A DNA stretch of 64,000 nucleotides from Rhodospirillales bacterium (GCA_016710335.1 JADJXQ010000024.1:126001-190000), one strand, 5' to 3'. Numbered from the stretch's first letter, positions 19,514 through 29,433 are shown. Notes: generated by a model not told the origin, from the letters alone. Program-made: numbers and translations.

Positions 19514-20131
19514 ATGCTGACCGTGCGGGACTTGCGCCGTCCCGGCATCGAGCCTGCGACCGTATGCGTGGATGGAGGCGATGGCGTCGCGATCATGGGT
19601 CCGTCCGGCGCCGGCAAGACCCTCCTGCTCCGCGCGATCGCCGACCTCGACCCGAACCAGGGCGAGGTCGTGCTCGACGGTCGGCCGCGTAGCGCCATCG
19701 CCGGTCCCTCATGGCGCCGACAGGTGGTCTACCTCCCGGCGGAGTCCGGCTGGTGGGCGGAAAGCGTCGGCGAGCACGTCCGGGATCACGATGAAGCGCG
19801 GCACCTCGCCCGCCGCCTCGGGCTCTCCGATGATGTGCTCGCGTGGCCCGTCTCCCGCCTCTCAACCGGCGAAAAACAGCGTCTTGCCCTCGTTCGGGCG
19901 CTCAGCCTGAAGCCGCCGGTGCTGCTGCTGGACGAGCCGACCGCGGCGCTCGATCCCGACAGTGCCGCCGCAGTGGAAGCGCTGGTCCGCGAGCGGCTTG
20001 CGGGCGGTGCCGCCGTCATCCTGGTGACCCACGACCGCGGTCAGGCAGAGCGCCTCGCCTTCCGCATCCTGACCATGTGCGGCGGCCGGATCGCGGAAGG
20101 CATCGCCGAACGTGGTGCGCCGCCATCGTGA
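19514..20131 (+). CDS. fetA: ABC transporter ATP-binding protein, FetA (YbbL) type
   Basis: Cytoplasmic ATPase of an ABC transporter of the FetAB family, linked in E. coli to iron export and peroxide resistance. The 205-residue protein has Walker A GPSGAGKT (29-36), signature LSTGE (116-120), Walker B VLLLDEP (136-142) and the switch His173 in VTHDR. ATG 19514 follows the UMF1 stop by two bases. The stop overlaps fetB as GTGA. The call to FetA rests on pairing with a FetB-type permease. Confidence 0.85.
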   Translation: MLTVRDLRRPGIEPATVCVDGGDGVAIMGPSGAGKTLLLRAIADLDPNQGEVVLDGRPRSAIAGPSWRRQVVYLPAESGWWAESVGEHVRDHDEARHLARRLGLSDDVLAWPVSRLSTGEKQRLALVRALSLKPPVLLLDEPTAALDPDSAAAVEALVRERLAGGAAVILVTHDRGQAERLAFRILTMCGGRIAEGIAERGAPPS

Positions 20132-20922
20132 CCTCCTACGTCACACTCGACGCGCTTGATGTAGTGCTTGCGGCCCTGCTGCTGTTGATCAACGGCGGCC
20201 TGTCGCTGTGGCTGGACCTCCGTCTCGAGCGCCAACTGACCGTGGCGGCGGCGCGCATGGTGGTCCAGCTGCTGCTCGTCGGGCTTGTGCTGGAGGGGCT
20301 TTTCGCGCTGGTCTCGCCGTCGCTGACGGCGTTGGTGATGTCGGTGATGGCGCTGTTCGCGGCGCACGAGATCCGCGCCCGCCAGTCCCGCAATATTGCC
20401 GGCTGGTGGTCTTACGGCATCGGCGGCGGCGCCATGAGCCTCGCGGGGTTCCTCGTCGCCGTGTTTGCTCTCGCCGTCGTCGTGCAGCCGACGCCGTGGT
20501 ATCATCCGCAGTACGCCATACCCCTGTTCGGCATGGTGTTGGGCAATGCGATGACCGGCATCAGCCTCGGCCTCAACACTCTCACAACTACGATGGTGCG
20601 CGAGCGCGCTGCCATCGAGGCGCAACTCATGCTGGGCGCCGCCCGGTGGGACGCGCTGCGTCCGGCACTGCGGGAGTCGCTCCGGAGCGGCTTCATGCCG
20701 ATCATCAACTCCATGGCCGCGGCCGGCGTCGTGTTCCTGCCCGGGATGATGACCGGCCAGATCCTCGCCGGCGTCGATCCCGCCGAGGCGGTCAAGTACC
20801 AGCTCGTCATCATGTTCCTGATCGCCGGCGCCACCGGCTCCGGCGTGCTGCTGGCCACCTTCGCAACAGCGTTGCGCCTCACCGACGAGCGCCACCGCCT
20901 CCGCCTCGACCGGCTCGGCTGA
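20128..20922 (+). CDS. fetB: ABC transporter permease, FetB (YbbM, UPF0014) type
   Basis: Membrane partner of FetA, 264 residues with about seven predicted helices. Family marks are the Arg-rich loop LRLERQLTVAAARM near residue 35, the YAIPLFGMVLGNAMTG segment, and the conserved FLPGMMTGQILAGVDP motif. GTG 20128 overlaps the fetA stop. In E. coli FetAB is an iron exporter; the substrate here is inferred from family only. It ends about 100 bases from the convergent purH. Confidence 0.88.
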   Translation: MTSYVTLDALDVVLAALLLLINGGLSLWLDLRLERQLTVAAARMVVQLLLVGLVLEGLFALVSPSLTALVMSVMALFAAHEIRARQSRNIAGWWSYGIGGGAMSLAGFLVAVFALAVVVQPTPWYHPQYAIPLFGMVLGNAMTGISLGLNTLTTTMVRERAAIEAQLMLGAARWDALRPALRESLRSGFMPIINSMAAAGVVFLPGMMTGQILAGVDPAEAVKYQLVIMFLIAGATGSGVLLATFATALRLTDERHRLRLDRLG

Positions 20923-21024
20923 GCGGCAATTCTGCGGACCCGCCGGCTTCGCGAAAACCTTCGCGAGGATCTGGTCGCCGACGGCATCGCGCCGACGGCC
21001 TTTCGTCAAGAGCACTTTAAAAAC

Positions 21025-22596
21025 TTAATGGCAGAAATGCCGCATTCCCGTGAAGACCATGGCGATGTTGTTGTCGTCGGCGGCGGCGATGACCTCGTCG
21101 TCGCGCACAGAGCCGCCGGGCTGGATCACCGCCGTGGCGCCGGCTTCGATGCAGGCGAGCAGGCCGTCGGCGAACGGGAAGAAGGCGTCGGAGGCGACCA
21201 CCGATCCGTCAGTCCGCGGCAGTGGCTCCTTTGCGGCCTTGCGGGCATCCTCGGCCTTGACCGCGGCGATGCGGGCCGAATCGACCCGGCTCATCTGGCC
21301 GGCCCCGATGCCAACGGTGGCGCCGCCTTTGCAGTAGACGATGGCATTGGACTTGACGTGCTTGCAGACACGGAACGCGAAGTCCAGGTCGGCCATCTCG
21401 GCGTTGGTCGGCGCACGCTTCGTGACCACCCTGAGCTCGCCCGCCGTCACGGCGTCGTCGCGGCTTTGCAGGAGGTAGCCGCCCGCGAGGGAACGCAAGG
21501 TCAACGCCGTCTCGGCCGGGTCGGGTAAGCCGCCGGCGGCCAGCACCCGCAGGTTTTTCTTCGTCGCGAGCAAGGCGCGGGCGTCCTCGTCCAGCTCCGG
21601 GGCGATGATCACCTCGACGAACAGCTTGGCGATCTCGGCGGCGGTGGCGCGGTCGAGCGGCCGGTTTACGGCTATGATCCCCCCGAAGGCGCTGACCGGA
21701 TCGCACGCCAGCGCCTTCGCGTAGGCGCCCTGCAATGTCTCGGCGACCGCAACGCCGCACGGGTTGGCGTGCTTGATGATGGCGACCGCCGGCTGCTCGA
21801 ACTCGGCGACAAGCTCGAACGCCGCGTTCGTGTCGTTGAGATTGTTGAAGCTGAGTTCCTTGCCCTGGATTTGGGTGGCGGAGGCAACTCCCGGTCGCGC
21901 CGCAGCGGAGACGTAGAACGCGGCGCTCTGGTGCGGATTTTCGCCGTAGCGCAGCATCTGCTTGCGCGCGCCGGCGAACACAAGGTGCTCGGGGAACGGC
22001 GTCGCGAGCACGCCGTTGAACCAGGCGGCGATGGCGGCGTCATACGCGCCGGTGCGAGCGTAGGCCTTGGCCGCCAGCCGTCGTCGCAACTCCGGCGTGG
22101 TCGCACCGTCGCCCGCGGTCATCTCCGCCATCAGCGGCTCGTAGTCGGCGGGATCGACGATCACCGTCACGAACGCGTGGTTCTTGGCGGCGGCGCGGAT
22201 CAGGGCCGGGCCGCCGATGTCGATGTTCTCGATGCAATCTTCGAAGTCGGCGCCGCGGGCGACCGTGGCCTCGAACGGGTAAAGGTTGACGATCAGCAAA
22301 TCTATGGCGCCGATGCCGTGTGCAGCCATCGCCGCCTCGTGCGTCGCGTTGCCACGGACGGCCAAGAGCCCGCCGTGGATCCTCGGGTGCAGGGTCTTGA
22401 CGCGGCCGTCCATGATCTCCGGAAAGCCGGTGTAGTCCGACACGTCCTCCACCGGCACGCCGGCGTGGCGCAGCGTTTCCGCCGACCCGCCGGTCGAGAG
22501 GATCTCCACTTGCCGCTCCGAGAGAAAATGCCCGAGCGTCGCGAGGCCGATCTTGTCAGAGACGGAAATAAGCGCGCGGCGGATGACAGACGACAT
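21025..22596 (-). CDS. purH: Bifunctional AICAR formyltransferase/IMP cyclohydrolase
   Basis: Catalyses the last two steps of IMP synthesis. The 523-residue protein has an N-terminal MGS-like cyclohydrolase domain (to about 195) with [10 protein letters not shown] (67-76) and a C-terminal transformylase domain with RYGENPHQ (216-223), KELSFNN and the catalytic Lys275-His276 in [10 protein letters not shown]. It ends FTGMRHFCH, as usual. It lies 83 bases downstream of dsbB and could share its transcript. AICAR made by HisF is one of its substrates. Confidence 0.98.
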   Translation of the reverse strand: MSSVIRRALISVSDKIGLATLGHFLSERQVEILSTGGSAETLRHAGVPVEDVSDYTGFPEIMDGRVKTLHPRIHGGLLAVRGNATHEAAMAAHGIGAIDLLIVNLYPFEATVARGADFEDCIENIDIGGPALIRAAAKNHAFVTVIVDPADYEPLMAEMTAGDGATTPELRRRLAAKAYARTGAYDAAIAAWFNGVLATPFPEHLVFAGARKQMLRYGENPHQSAAFYVSAAARPGVASATQIQGKELSFNNLNDTNAAFELVAEFEQPAVAIIKHANPCGVAVAETLQGAYAKALACDPVSAFGGIIAVNRPLDRATAAEIAKLFVEVIIAPELDEDARALLATKKNLRVLAAGGLPDPAETALTLRSLAGGYLLQSRDDAVTAGELRVVTKRAPTNAEMADLDFAFRVCKHVKSNAIVYCKGGATVGIGAGQMSRVDSARIAAVKAEDARKAAKEPLPRTDGSVVASDAFFPFADGLLACIEAGATAVIQPGGSVRDDEVIAAADDNNIAMVFTGMRHFCH

Positions 22597-22679
22597 GGCT
22601 TACCCTCGGGACAGTTCGGGAGGCGAGTGAAACATCGGCCTATAGCAGACCCACCGCTTCGACTTGATCATTTTGTCGC

Positions 22680-23219
22680 TCAGAATGCCGAGCGCCGGCT
22701 CCGGCGTTGCTCGCTGAACAGCAAGCGGGCGCCGGCGAAAGACGCCGCCGCCAGGACGGCGGACGCAATGGCGTTGTAGCCGGCGAGCGAGATGCCGAAC
22801 AGCCGCCAGTCCACTTCGTCGCACGGCTTGCGCGGCGAAGGCGCCGAAATTTCGGCCTTAAGGGACTCGATGGTCATGGTCTCCGGAAGTGCGCCGGCGC
22901 ATCCGGCGATCGCCGACCACCAGTGCTGCTCGACGCCGACGTGGTATACCGCCAAGCCCGCGGCCGCTGCGAACACGATCCCGCATGCCGCCACCATGAA
23001 CGCGCGATGGCGCCGGTCCACCGGCAGGAACAGGGCCAGGCCCGCGAGCACCAACACGACCGCGTAGGGAACGCGCTCATAGAGGCAGAGAATGCAGGGC
23101 TGGAGCCCGAAAAGGTGCTCGCCCGCGAACGCTGCCGCAAGCGCCGCGGCGGAGGCCGTCAACAGCGCCAGCGGCACCAGCCTGTCGGGATCGTGAAGTC
23201 GCTTCAGCATAGTCTCCAC
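22680..23219 (-). CDS. dsbB: Disulfide bond formation protein DsbB
   Basis: Inner-membrane quinone reductase that re-oxidises DsbA. The 179-residue protein has four predicted helices, the first cysteine pair in CILC (42-45) and a second periplasmic pair, Cys107 (AGCAGA) and Cys133 (RKPCDE). ATG 23219 is used; the ATG at 23210 is also possible. yqaA ends 15 bases upstream, a pairing often seen in alphaproteobacteria. Confidence 0.93.
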   Translation of the reverse strand: METMLKRLHDPDRLVPLALLTASAAALAAAFAGEHLFGLQPCILCLYERVPYAVVLVLAGLALFLPVDRRHRAFMVAACGIVFAAAAGLAVYHVGVEQHWWSAIAGCAGALPETMTIESLKAEISAPSPRKPCDEVDWRLFGISLAGYNAIASAVLAAASFAGARLLFSEQRRSRRSAF

Positions 23220-23234
23220 CCGGCGGCGGTTGCG

Positions 23235-23813
23235 CTAGAGAAAGCGGATCGCCACGAAGCCGCCGAACAGCAGGGCGAAGAACACGGTGACCACCATGCC
23301 CAGGTGATTCTCGATGAACTTGCGGATCGGCGGGCCGAAGTACCACAGCAACGCCGCCACCAGGAAGAAGCGGGCGCCGCGGGACAGGATCGAGGCGACC
23401 ATGAAGGTGGTGGGATCGAGGGCGGTGACGCCGCTGGCGATGGTGATGACCTTGTAGGGGAACGGCGTCACGCCGGCGCCGGCCACGATCCACGCCCCCC
23501 ACGCGTTGTACTGGTCGCGGAACGTCTCGAACTGGTCGCCGTAGTGGTAGAACTCGAGCAGTGGCCGGCCCAACTCCTCGAAAAGAAAATAGCCGATGCC
23601 ATAGCCGGCTGCCCCGCCGAGAACCGAAGCGATGGTGCATACCGTCGCATAGAGCCAAGCCCGGTCGCGCGCCGCCAGCACCATCGGAATCAACAGCACG
23701 TCCGGCGGGATCGGAAACACCGAGCTTTCGATGAACGACACCGCCGCCAGCGCCAGGAGCGCATGGCGGTGGGCGGCAAGCCGCATGGTCCAGTCGTAGA
23801 GGCGCTGCAGCAC
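23235..23813 (-). CDS. yqaA: YqaA/DedA (SNARE-associated) family membrane protein
   Basis: Inner-membrane protein of the YqaA branch of the DedA superfamily; some DedA proteins act as lipid scramblases or in membrane homeostasis. It is 192 residues with several helices and family motifs SFIESSVFPIPPDVLLIPM, GAGVTPFPYKVITIASG and a C-terminal FFLVAALLWYFGPPIRKF. The frame is open upstream to 24275, but that part is proline/arginine-rich shadow sequence; GTG 23813 with CGGAG upstream gives the family length. ATG 23786 is an alternative. Confidence 0.87.
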   Translation of the reverse strand: MLQRLYDWTMRLAAHRHALLALAAVSFIESSVFPIPPDVLLIPMVLAARDRAWLYATVCTIASVLGGAAGYGIGYFLFEELGRPLLEFYHYGDQFETFRDQYNAWGAWIVAGAGVTPFPYKVITIASGVTALDPTTFMVASILSRGARFFLVAALLWYFGPPIRKFIENHLGMVVTVFFALLFGGFVAIRFL

Positions 23814-24004
23814 GGCTTTGAGAGCTCCGACAGGGGGCGGGGACGCTCGGCGCGAGCGCGCGCTTCGTGTAGCAACCGCTCGTGGCAAGGGCAAGCATGC
23901 CGTGTCGGCGGCGCCGAGCCATACGCGCAATGCGATGTGGCGGCGCGAGATCCACGCCGCCTCTAGGCCGGACGGCGGAATGACGGGCTTCGCCCTGATC
24001 CACC

Positions 24005-25216
24005 CTATGGCTGCGGCGCCGGCTCGGCGGCCACGGGCCTCGGCTTGCGCGCGAGTAGCAGCACCAGAAAGCCGGTGACGGCGGACAGGAGCGAGCCGGT
24101 GATGACGCCGAGGCGGACCGGCGCGTCGAACTGGGCGTGCTCCCAGGCGAGGCCGCCGATGAACAGGCTCATGGTGAAGCCGATGCCGCACAACAGCGCC
24201 ACGCCATAGAGGTGCAGATACGTGGCGCCGTCGGGCATGCTGGCGAAGCCGCGGCGGATCATCAGCCAGAAACACCCGAACACGCCGATCTGCTTGCCGA
24301 TGAACAGGCCGGCAGCAATCCCTAGCGTCACCGGCTCTAACAGGCTCTCAAGACCGATGCCGGCGAACGAGACGCCTGCGTTGGCGAAAGCGAAGATCGG
24401 CAGGACACCGAACGCCACCCACCTGTGTAATTCGTGCTCCAGGTGCTTGAGGGGGGAATGGCCGTGGGCATCCGTGGTGCGAAGCGGTATGGTCATGGCC
24501 AGTACGACGCCGGCGAGGGTGGCGTGGACGCCCGACTTCAGCACCGCGACCCACATGACGGCGCCGATTACGATGTAGGGGGAAGTGCGGGTGACGCCGA
24601 ACAGATTGAGGGCTACCAGCACCGCTATGGCAAGGCCGGCGACGCCCAGGGCTTCCACGGAAAGTTGTGCCGTGTAGAACGTCGCGATGATGATGATGGC
24701 GCCCAAGTCGTCGAAGATGGCGATGGCGGTGAGGAGGATTTTCAGCGACAGCGGCACCCGACGGCCGAGCAGCGCCAGGATGCCGAGTGCGAAGCCGATG
24801 TCGGTGGCGGCGGGAATCGCCCAGCCATTGAGATTCATCGGCGCCCCGAGGTTAATCACCACGTAGATCAGCGCCGGGACGGCCATGCCGCCGATGGCCG
24901 CGACGCCGGGCAGCATCGCCTGCGACGTCGTCGACAGTTCGCCCTCCAGGAACTCCCGCTTGACCTCCAGCCCGACCAGAAAGAAAAACACCGCCATCAG
25001 GCCGTCGTTGATCCACAGCAATAGCGGCTTGTGGAGATCGACGGCGCCGACGCGGATTTGCACCGGCAGATCGAGGAACGCCTGGTAGACGGGTGCGGCT
25101 GCGGAGTTGGCGACGACGACGGCGATTGCCGCGGCAATGACGAGCAGGATGCCGCCGGCGGCCTCCATCCGGAAAAAATCGCGCAAGGCGTTGAACGGTG
25201 CCGATGCCGCCAGCAT
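24005..25216 (-). CDS. nhaA: Na+/H+ antiporter NhaA
   Basis: Exchanges cytoplasmic sodium for protons and supports pH and salt homeostasis. The 403-residue protein has the ion-binding acids: Asp139 in PAATDIGFALG and the Asp169-Asp170 pair in IAIFDDLGAIIIIA, plus LVGLEVKREFLEGEL early on. ATG 25216 is preceded by AAGGGAGG, deciding it over an upstream ATG at 25297. The 190 bases between its end and yqaA hold no gene. Confidence 0.96.
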   Translation of the reverse strand: MLAASAPFNALRDFFRMEAAGGILLVIAAAIAVVVANSAAAPVYQAFLDLPVQIRVGAVDLHKPLLLWINDGLMAVFFFLVGLEVKREFLEGELSTTSQAMLPGVAAIGGMAVPALIYVVINLGAPMNLNGWAIPAATDIGFALGILALLGRRVPLSLKILLTAIAIFDDLGAIIIIATFYTAQLSVEALGVAGLAIAVLVALNLFGVTRTSPYIVIGAVMWVAVLKSGVHATLAGVVLAMTIPLRTTDAHGHSPLKHLEHELHRWVAFGVLPIFAFANAGVSFAGIGLESLLEPVTLGIAAGLFIGKQIGVFGCFWLMIRRGFASMPDGATYLHLYGVALLCGIGFTMSLFIGGLAWEHAQFDAPVRLGVITGSLLSAVTGFLVLLLARKPRPVAAEPAPQP

Positions 25217-25321
25217 GTCGCCTCCCTTCGAGTCACTCCTATGCAGCCGTAGAGCGCCCGCGTCAACGGATGACGTGATAGTCAGCCGCCCACACACATG
25301 CGCCGGCGGTGACGCGACGGT

Positions 25322-26551
25322 TCAACGACCCCCGACGATCGCCGACACGGTGTGGAGGGCGATCATCCGTTCCTCGTCGGTCGGTATGACCCACGCCGAG
25401 ACGGGACTGTCGGGCTCGCTGATTCGGAAACCTGCAGTGGCGCTGGGGGTGACGCCCGGAGTGGCGTCAGCGGGAGTGTTGGCGGTGTTGTTGGCGGCGG
25501 CGTCGAGACGAACGCCGAGCCAGGCGGCGCGGCGGCAGACTCGGGCGCGGATCTCGGCGGCGTGCTCGCCGATGCCGGCGGTAAACACGATGGCGTCGAG
25601 GCCCTCGAGCACCGCCGCGAGCGCGCCCAGGTGCTTGGCGATGTGGTAGACAAAGAGGTCAATCGCCTCGGCGGCGCGGGGATCGTTGCTGGCGAGCAGG
25701 GTGCGCATGTCGTTGCTGATGCCGGACACGCCGAGCAGGCCGGATTCGTTGTAGAGCAGCCGCTCGATGGCCGCCGCGTCCATACCCAGCGCCTGCATGA
25801 AGTAGAGCAGGACCCCGGGATCAAGCGCGCCCGGACGGGTGCCCATGGGCAGGCCGTCGAGCCCGCTGAAGCCAATGGTGCTGTCGATGCTGCGCCCGTC
25901 CCGGATCGCGCACATGCTGGCGCCGCTGCCGAGATGAGCGACGACGACCCGCGACGCCTCCGGGCAGACCTCCGGCAGCTTGCGGGCGATGTATTCGTAG
26001 GACAGACCGTGGAAGCCGTAACGGCGGATGCCGCGCTCGGTCATGTGCCGGGGCAGGGCGAAGAGCTGCGCGACCCGCGGCAGGGTGCCATGGAAGGTGT
26101 TGTCGAAGCACGCGACTTGCGGCAAGTGCGGGTGCTCTTCCGCCAAGGCCCGGATCGCCGCGATGTTGTGGGGCAGGTGCAGCGGAAAGAACGGAACCAG
26201 CGCCGAGATACCGTCGACGATCCGATCATCGAGCAGCGTCGGCCCCTGGTACGACGCGCCGCCGAACACGACGCGGTGGCCGGCGGCGATGATGCGAAGC
26301 CCGCCGGCATGGTCCTCGATCCACTGGAAGATGTAGGCAAGCGCGTCGGTGTGGGAGATCGCCGCCGGCCAGCGGTGCTCGCCGACGCGCTGGCCGGCGG
26401 CGTTTTCGCATGCGAATTGTGGCTCGCCGCGCAGGCGCTCGATCTTGCCTTTGCCGAGCAGCCGCGGCTCCGCTGCGCCGGTGTCGGCGGCGTAGCTTGC
26501 GAACTTGATGCTGGAAGAACCGGCGTTTATGACCAGGATGGCATCGGTCAC
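25322..26551 (-). CDS. ackA: Acetate kinase
   Basis: Interconverts acetate plus ATP and acetyl phosphate plus ADP in the cytoplasm. The 409-residue protein has the ASKHA start ILVINAGSSSIKF, the FDNTFHGTLP motif, YGFHGLSYEYIA, AHLGSGASMCAI and the C-terminal FTAGIGEHA. GTG 26551 was chosen because it opens directly on the conserved start; the longer frame upstream lies inside the pta gene. Only five bases separate it from maoC/pta, so the two enzymes form an acetyl-CoA/acetate module. Confidence 0.95.
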   Translation of the reverse strand: MTDAILVINAGSSSIKFASYAADTGAAEPRLLGKGKIERLRGEPQFACENAAGQRVGEHRWPAAISHTDALAYIFQWIEDHAGGLRIIAAGHRVVFGGASYQGPTLLDDRIVDGISALVPFFPLHLPHNIAAIRALAEEHPHLPQVACFDNTFHGTLPRVAQLFALPRHMTERGIRRYGFHGLSYEYIARKLPEVCPEASRVVVAHLGSGASMCAIRDGRSIDSTIGFSGLDGLPMGTRPGALDPGVLLYFMQALGMDAAAIERLLYNESGLLGVSGISNDMRTLLASNDPRAAEAIDLFVYHIAKHLGALAAVLEGLDAIVFTAGIGEHAAEIRARVCRRAAWLGVRLDAAANNTANTPADATPGVTPSATAGFRISEPDSPVSAWVIPTDEERMIALHTVSAIVGGR

Positions 26552-26556
26552 CGCCG

Positions 26557-27963
26557 CTACTCCGCAGCCGCCTTCAGCATCGCCCTGCCGCGGCGCTGAG
26601 CGTCGGCCATCAGCACCGAGAGCGCGCACGAGGCGAGCCGGGTCTCGGCGCTGTCGGCGCGGCTGGTCAGAACTACCGGCACGCGGGCGCCGAGCAGGAG
26701 GCCCGCCGCCTCTGCATCGGCCATGAATGTCAACTGCTTGGCCAGCATGTTGCCGGCTTCGAGGTCGGGAACCACGAGAATGTCGGCCATGCCGGCGACC
26801 GGGGAGACGATGCCCTTGGTTCGCGCCGCGTCGAGGTCGACGGCATTGTCGAAGGCGAGCGGACCATCGACGATGCCGCCGGTGATCTGGCCACGGTCGG
26901 CCATTTTGCAGAGTGCCGCCGCGTCTATTGTGGCGGGCATGGCCGGATCGACCGTCTCGACCGCGGCGAGAATGGCAACTTTCGGTTGTTCGTAGCCGAT
27001 GGCCTGGGCGAGCTCGATCGCGTTCTGGCAGATGTCGCGCTTGATCACGAGGTCCGGGGCGATGTTGATGGCGGCGTCGGTCAGCATGATCGGCCGCTCG
27101 TAGGTGGAAACGGCAAGGCAGAAACAATGGCTGAGCCGCCGCTCGGTCCTGAGCCCGGCGCCCTTTTTCAGTATGGCATGCAGCAGTTCGTCGGTGTGCA
27201 GGCTGCCCTTCATCAGATTCACGGCGTTGCCGCAGCGTACCAGCTCCACGGCCAGCTCGGCGGCGTGGTGGCTGTGCTCAGCCGGCACCAGCCGATAGGG
27301 CGTGATGTCGATTCCGGCGCTCTCGGCGATGGCGCGGATCTTGCGTTCGGGGCCGACCAGGATAGGGGTGATGAGATTGCGTTCGGCGGCCTCGACCGCG
27401 CCGACCAGGGCGTCCTCGCTGCACGGGTGGACAACGGCGGTGGCCAGCGGATCCAGCGCTTCAGACCTTTCGATCAGGGCGCGGAAGCGGTCCTTGCGGC
27501 GGAGCTGGACCAACGGCAGATCCTGGATAGGCTGGCGGACCTTCTCCCTCGGCGCCAGGATCTCCGCGGTCGCGACCAGAAGTTCGCGGCCTGCCGGGTC
27601 GGCGCAGCGGCAATCCAGGATCACCACGCCGGTTTCCTCCCGCTTATCGACCACGATCACCGTCGCCGTCACCTGGGTGCCGACCGCCAGTTTGTGGCGG
27701 AATTCGATCTGGAAGGACTTGGTGATGGAGCCGAGCCCCGGAAGCTGCATCCCAATGAGCGTCGACAACAGCGTCGCGCCCCACATGCCGCTGGCGCCCG
27801 CCTCTTCCAGACTGCCCGGCAAGTGATTCAAGTGGGCAATATAGGTCAGGTTGACATTGCCGGTCACGGCGGCCCAAGTCTCGACGTCGTCGAGGCGGAG
27901 CGCGCGGGTCACGCTGGCAGTGTCGCCAACCCGGATTTCGTCGAACGTCCGGTTTTCGAGCAT
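26557..27963 (-). CDS. Bifunctional MaoC-like enoyl-CoA hydratase/phosphate acetyltransferase
   Basis: A two-domain protein of 468 residues. Residues about 1-140 form a MaoC-like hotdog domain (TFDEIRVGDTASVTR, then FRHKLAVGTQVTATV) and about 165-465 a phosphate acetyl/butyryl transferase domain (LMKGSLHTDELLHAIL, LTDAAINIAPD, ARVPVVLTSRADS). This fusion is widespread in alphaproteobacteria beside ackA and gives acetyl phosphate from acetyl-CoA; what the hotdog half does is not settled. ATG 27963 suits the family length. A pair of TGC...GCA palindromes lies just upstream. Confidence 0.9.
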   Translation of the reverse strand: MLENRTFDEIRVGDTASVTRALRLDDVETWAAVTGNVNLTYIAHLNHLPGSLEEAGASGMWGATLLSTLIGMQLPGLGSITKSFQIEFRHKLAVGTQVTATVIVVDKREETGVVILDCRCADPAGRELLVATAEILAPREKVRQPIQDLPLVQLRRKDRFRALIERSEALDPLATAVVHPCSEDALVGAVEAAERNLITPILVGPERKIRAIAESAGIDITPYRLVPAEHSHHAAELAVELVRCGNAVNLMKGSLHTDELLHAILKKGAGLRTERRLSHCFCLAVSTYERPIMLTDAAINIAPDLVIKRDICQNAIELAQAIGYEQPKVAILAAVETVDPAMPATIDAAALCKMADRGQITGGIVDGPLAFDNAVDLDAARTKGIVSPVAGMADILVVPDLEAGNMLAKQLTFMADAEAAGLLLGARVPVVLTSRADSAETRLASCALSVLMADAQRRGRAMLKAAAE

Positions 27964-28012
27964 CTTGTTCAAGGGCTCGCCCTCCTCGGCAGCTACCGTA
28001 GTGTGTAGCACC

Positions 28013-28050
28013 TGCTGCGTTGCAGCAAAAGTTGAGTTTGCATTGCAGCA
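28013..28050. promoter_or_regulatory. Tandem palindromic operator, PhaR-like (CTGC-N3-GCAG)
   Basis: TGCTGC-GTT-GCAGCA (28013-28027) is a perfect six-base dyad. A second, weaker site, TTTGC-ATT-GCAGCA (28037-28050), shares the TGC-N3-GCA core. The centres (28020 and 28043) are 23 bases apart, about two helical turns, in the 113-base gap between maoC/pta (minus) and the methyltransferase (plus). The pattern fits CTGC-N3/4-GCAG sites described for the alphaproteobacterial PHB regulator PhaR; the factor is inferred. Confidence 0.55.
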
Positions 28051-28076
28051 TTCGAGCTTGAGCGAGAGGCACGCAC

Positions 28077-29309
28077 ATGGACCGGGATCCAGTCAGGGAG
28101 CAATACGAGGCGTTCCCGTATCCGCCGCGGGATCCCGCTGACGAGGCGCGGCGCTTGGTGACCGGTTCGCCGAGCCATCTGGATGAGCTGAACTACTACG
28201 TGTTCGGCGGCGCCCGCGACTTCAAGAAGCCGTTCCGGGCCCTTATCGCCGGCGGCGGCACCGGCGATGCGACGATCATGCTGGGACAGCAACTGGCCGA
28301 TCGCGGCGCGGCGGCAGAGGTCGTCTATCTTGACGTGTCGAAGGCCAGCCGCCGCATTGCCGAAGCGCGGGCCGCCGCTCGCGGGCTCGCCAACATCCGT
28401 TTTGTGACCGGCTCGATCATCGATGCGCCGGCGGCCGGGCTCGGCCGGTTCGACTACGTGGATTGCTGCGGCGTTCTGCACCATCTGGCCGAGCCGGCGG
28501 CCGGGCTCAAGACGCTCACCAGCATGCTCGCGCCCGGCGGCGGCATCGGGCTGATGCTATACGGGGAGCTCGGGCGGACCGGCGTCTACCCGGTTCAGCG
28601 GATGATGGCGATGGTTGCCGGCGGAGACGCGCCTCGGCAACGGCTGGATCTGGCGCACCGCCTGCTCCGCCAGCTTCCCGAAAGCAACTGGCTCCGCCGC
28701 AACCCATTCGTGCAGGATCATCTGCGGCATGGCGATGCCGGCCTTTACGACCTCCTGCTTCATGAACGTGACCGCGCCTACCTGGTGCCGGAGATTGCCG
28801 CACTGGCCGCCGGAGCGGGGCTCCGCATCACCGCATTCATCGAGCCTGCTTTCTACGACCCGGCGAGCTACCTGAGCGATGCCGCGCTCCTGGCGCGTGT
28901 CGCGCGGCTGCCGTGGCTCGAGCGCTGCGCCTTCGCCGAACTCCTGGCCGGCAACATGCGCAAGCACGTGTTCTACGCGGTCGCTGCCGACAATCCGGTA
29001 GCGCCGCCCGATCCGCGGGACCTATCCGCCATCCCCGTCCTGCGCGATCTGGAACCAACGGCCCCAGGAGCGGCTACGACCGGCGCCGCCATTTCTGCGT
29101 CGGTCGACGGGATCACGATCCGCCGGCCCTTCCCGCCGCTAGGGGGGGCAATCGTGGCGCGGATCGACGGGCGCCGATCCCTGGCCGCCATCCTCGAAGA
29201 CCTGCGACGGGTCGATCCGAAGCTCGGCCGGCGGACGTTCACCGAGCAGTTCGTCGCCCTTCATGCAGCCCTCAACGGACTCGGCAAGCTCTACATCGCT
29301 CGTCGATGA
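28077..29309 (+). CDS. Class I SAM-dependent methyltransferase with C-terminal extension
   Basis: Predicted S-adenosylmethionine-dependent methyltransferase, 410 residues. The first 30 residues read YEAFPYPPRDPADEARR, a start seen in a group of uncharacterised proteins; the SAM site ALIAGGGTGDATIML is at about residues 54-68, the acidic loop at YLDVSKAS and the post-motif FDYVDCCGVLHHL at about 124-136. Residues from about 320 on are a small extra domain (DGRRSLAAILEDLRR). The substrate is unknown. It is divergent from maoC/pta with the shared operator between them. Confidence 0.75.
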   Translation: MDRDPVREQYEAFPYPPRDPADEARRLVTGSPSHLDELNYYVFGGARDFKKPFRALIAGGGTGDATIMLGQQLADRGAAAEVVYLDVSKASRRIAEARAAARGLANIRFVTGSIIDAPAAGLGRFDYVDCCGVLHHLAEPAAGLKTLTSMLAPGGGIGLMLYGELGRTGVYPVQRMMAMVAGGDAPRQRLDLAHRLLRQLPESNWLRRNPFVQDHLRHGDAGLYDLLLHERDRAYLVPEIAALAAGAGLRITAFIEPAFYDPASYLSDAALLARVARLPWLERCAFAELLAGNMRKHVFYAVAADNPVAPPDPRDLSAIPVLRDLEPTAPGAATTGAAISASVDGITIRRPFPPLGGAIVARIDGRRSLAAILEDLRRVDPKLGRRTFTEQFVALHAALNGLGKLYIARR

Positions 29310-29433
29310 GCGCATGCCACGGAACCATCCGCGCCGCCGGTCGATGATCGAGATCCCGCACGACTGGCAGTTGCGCATTGGCGAGGCTTAATGTAGACCG
29401 CTCGCGATCCCTCTGGATCAACGGCCCCGGACA

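Noticed and set aside
18287..20131. A 614-codon plus-strand frame covering fetA
   Set aside because: The first 409 codons are a shadow of the UMF1 gene; fetA starts at 19514.
25322..27127. A 601-codon minus-strand frame covering ackA
   Set aside because: The extension beyond GTG 26551 overlaps maoC/pta and has shadow composition.
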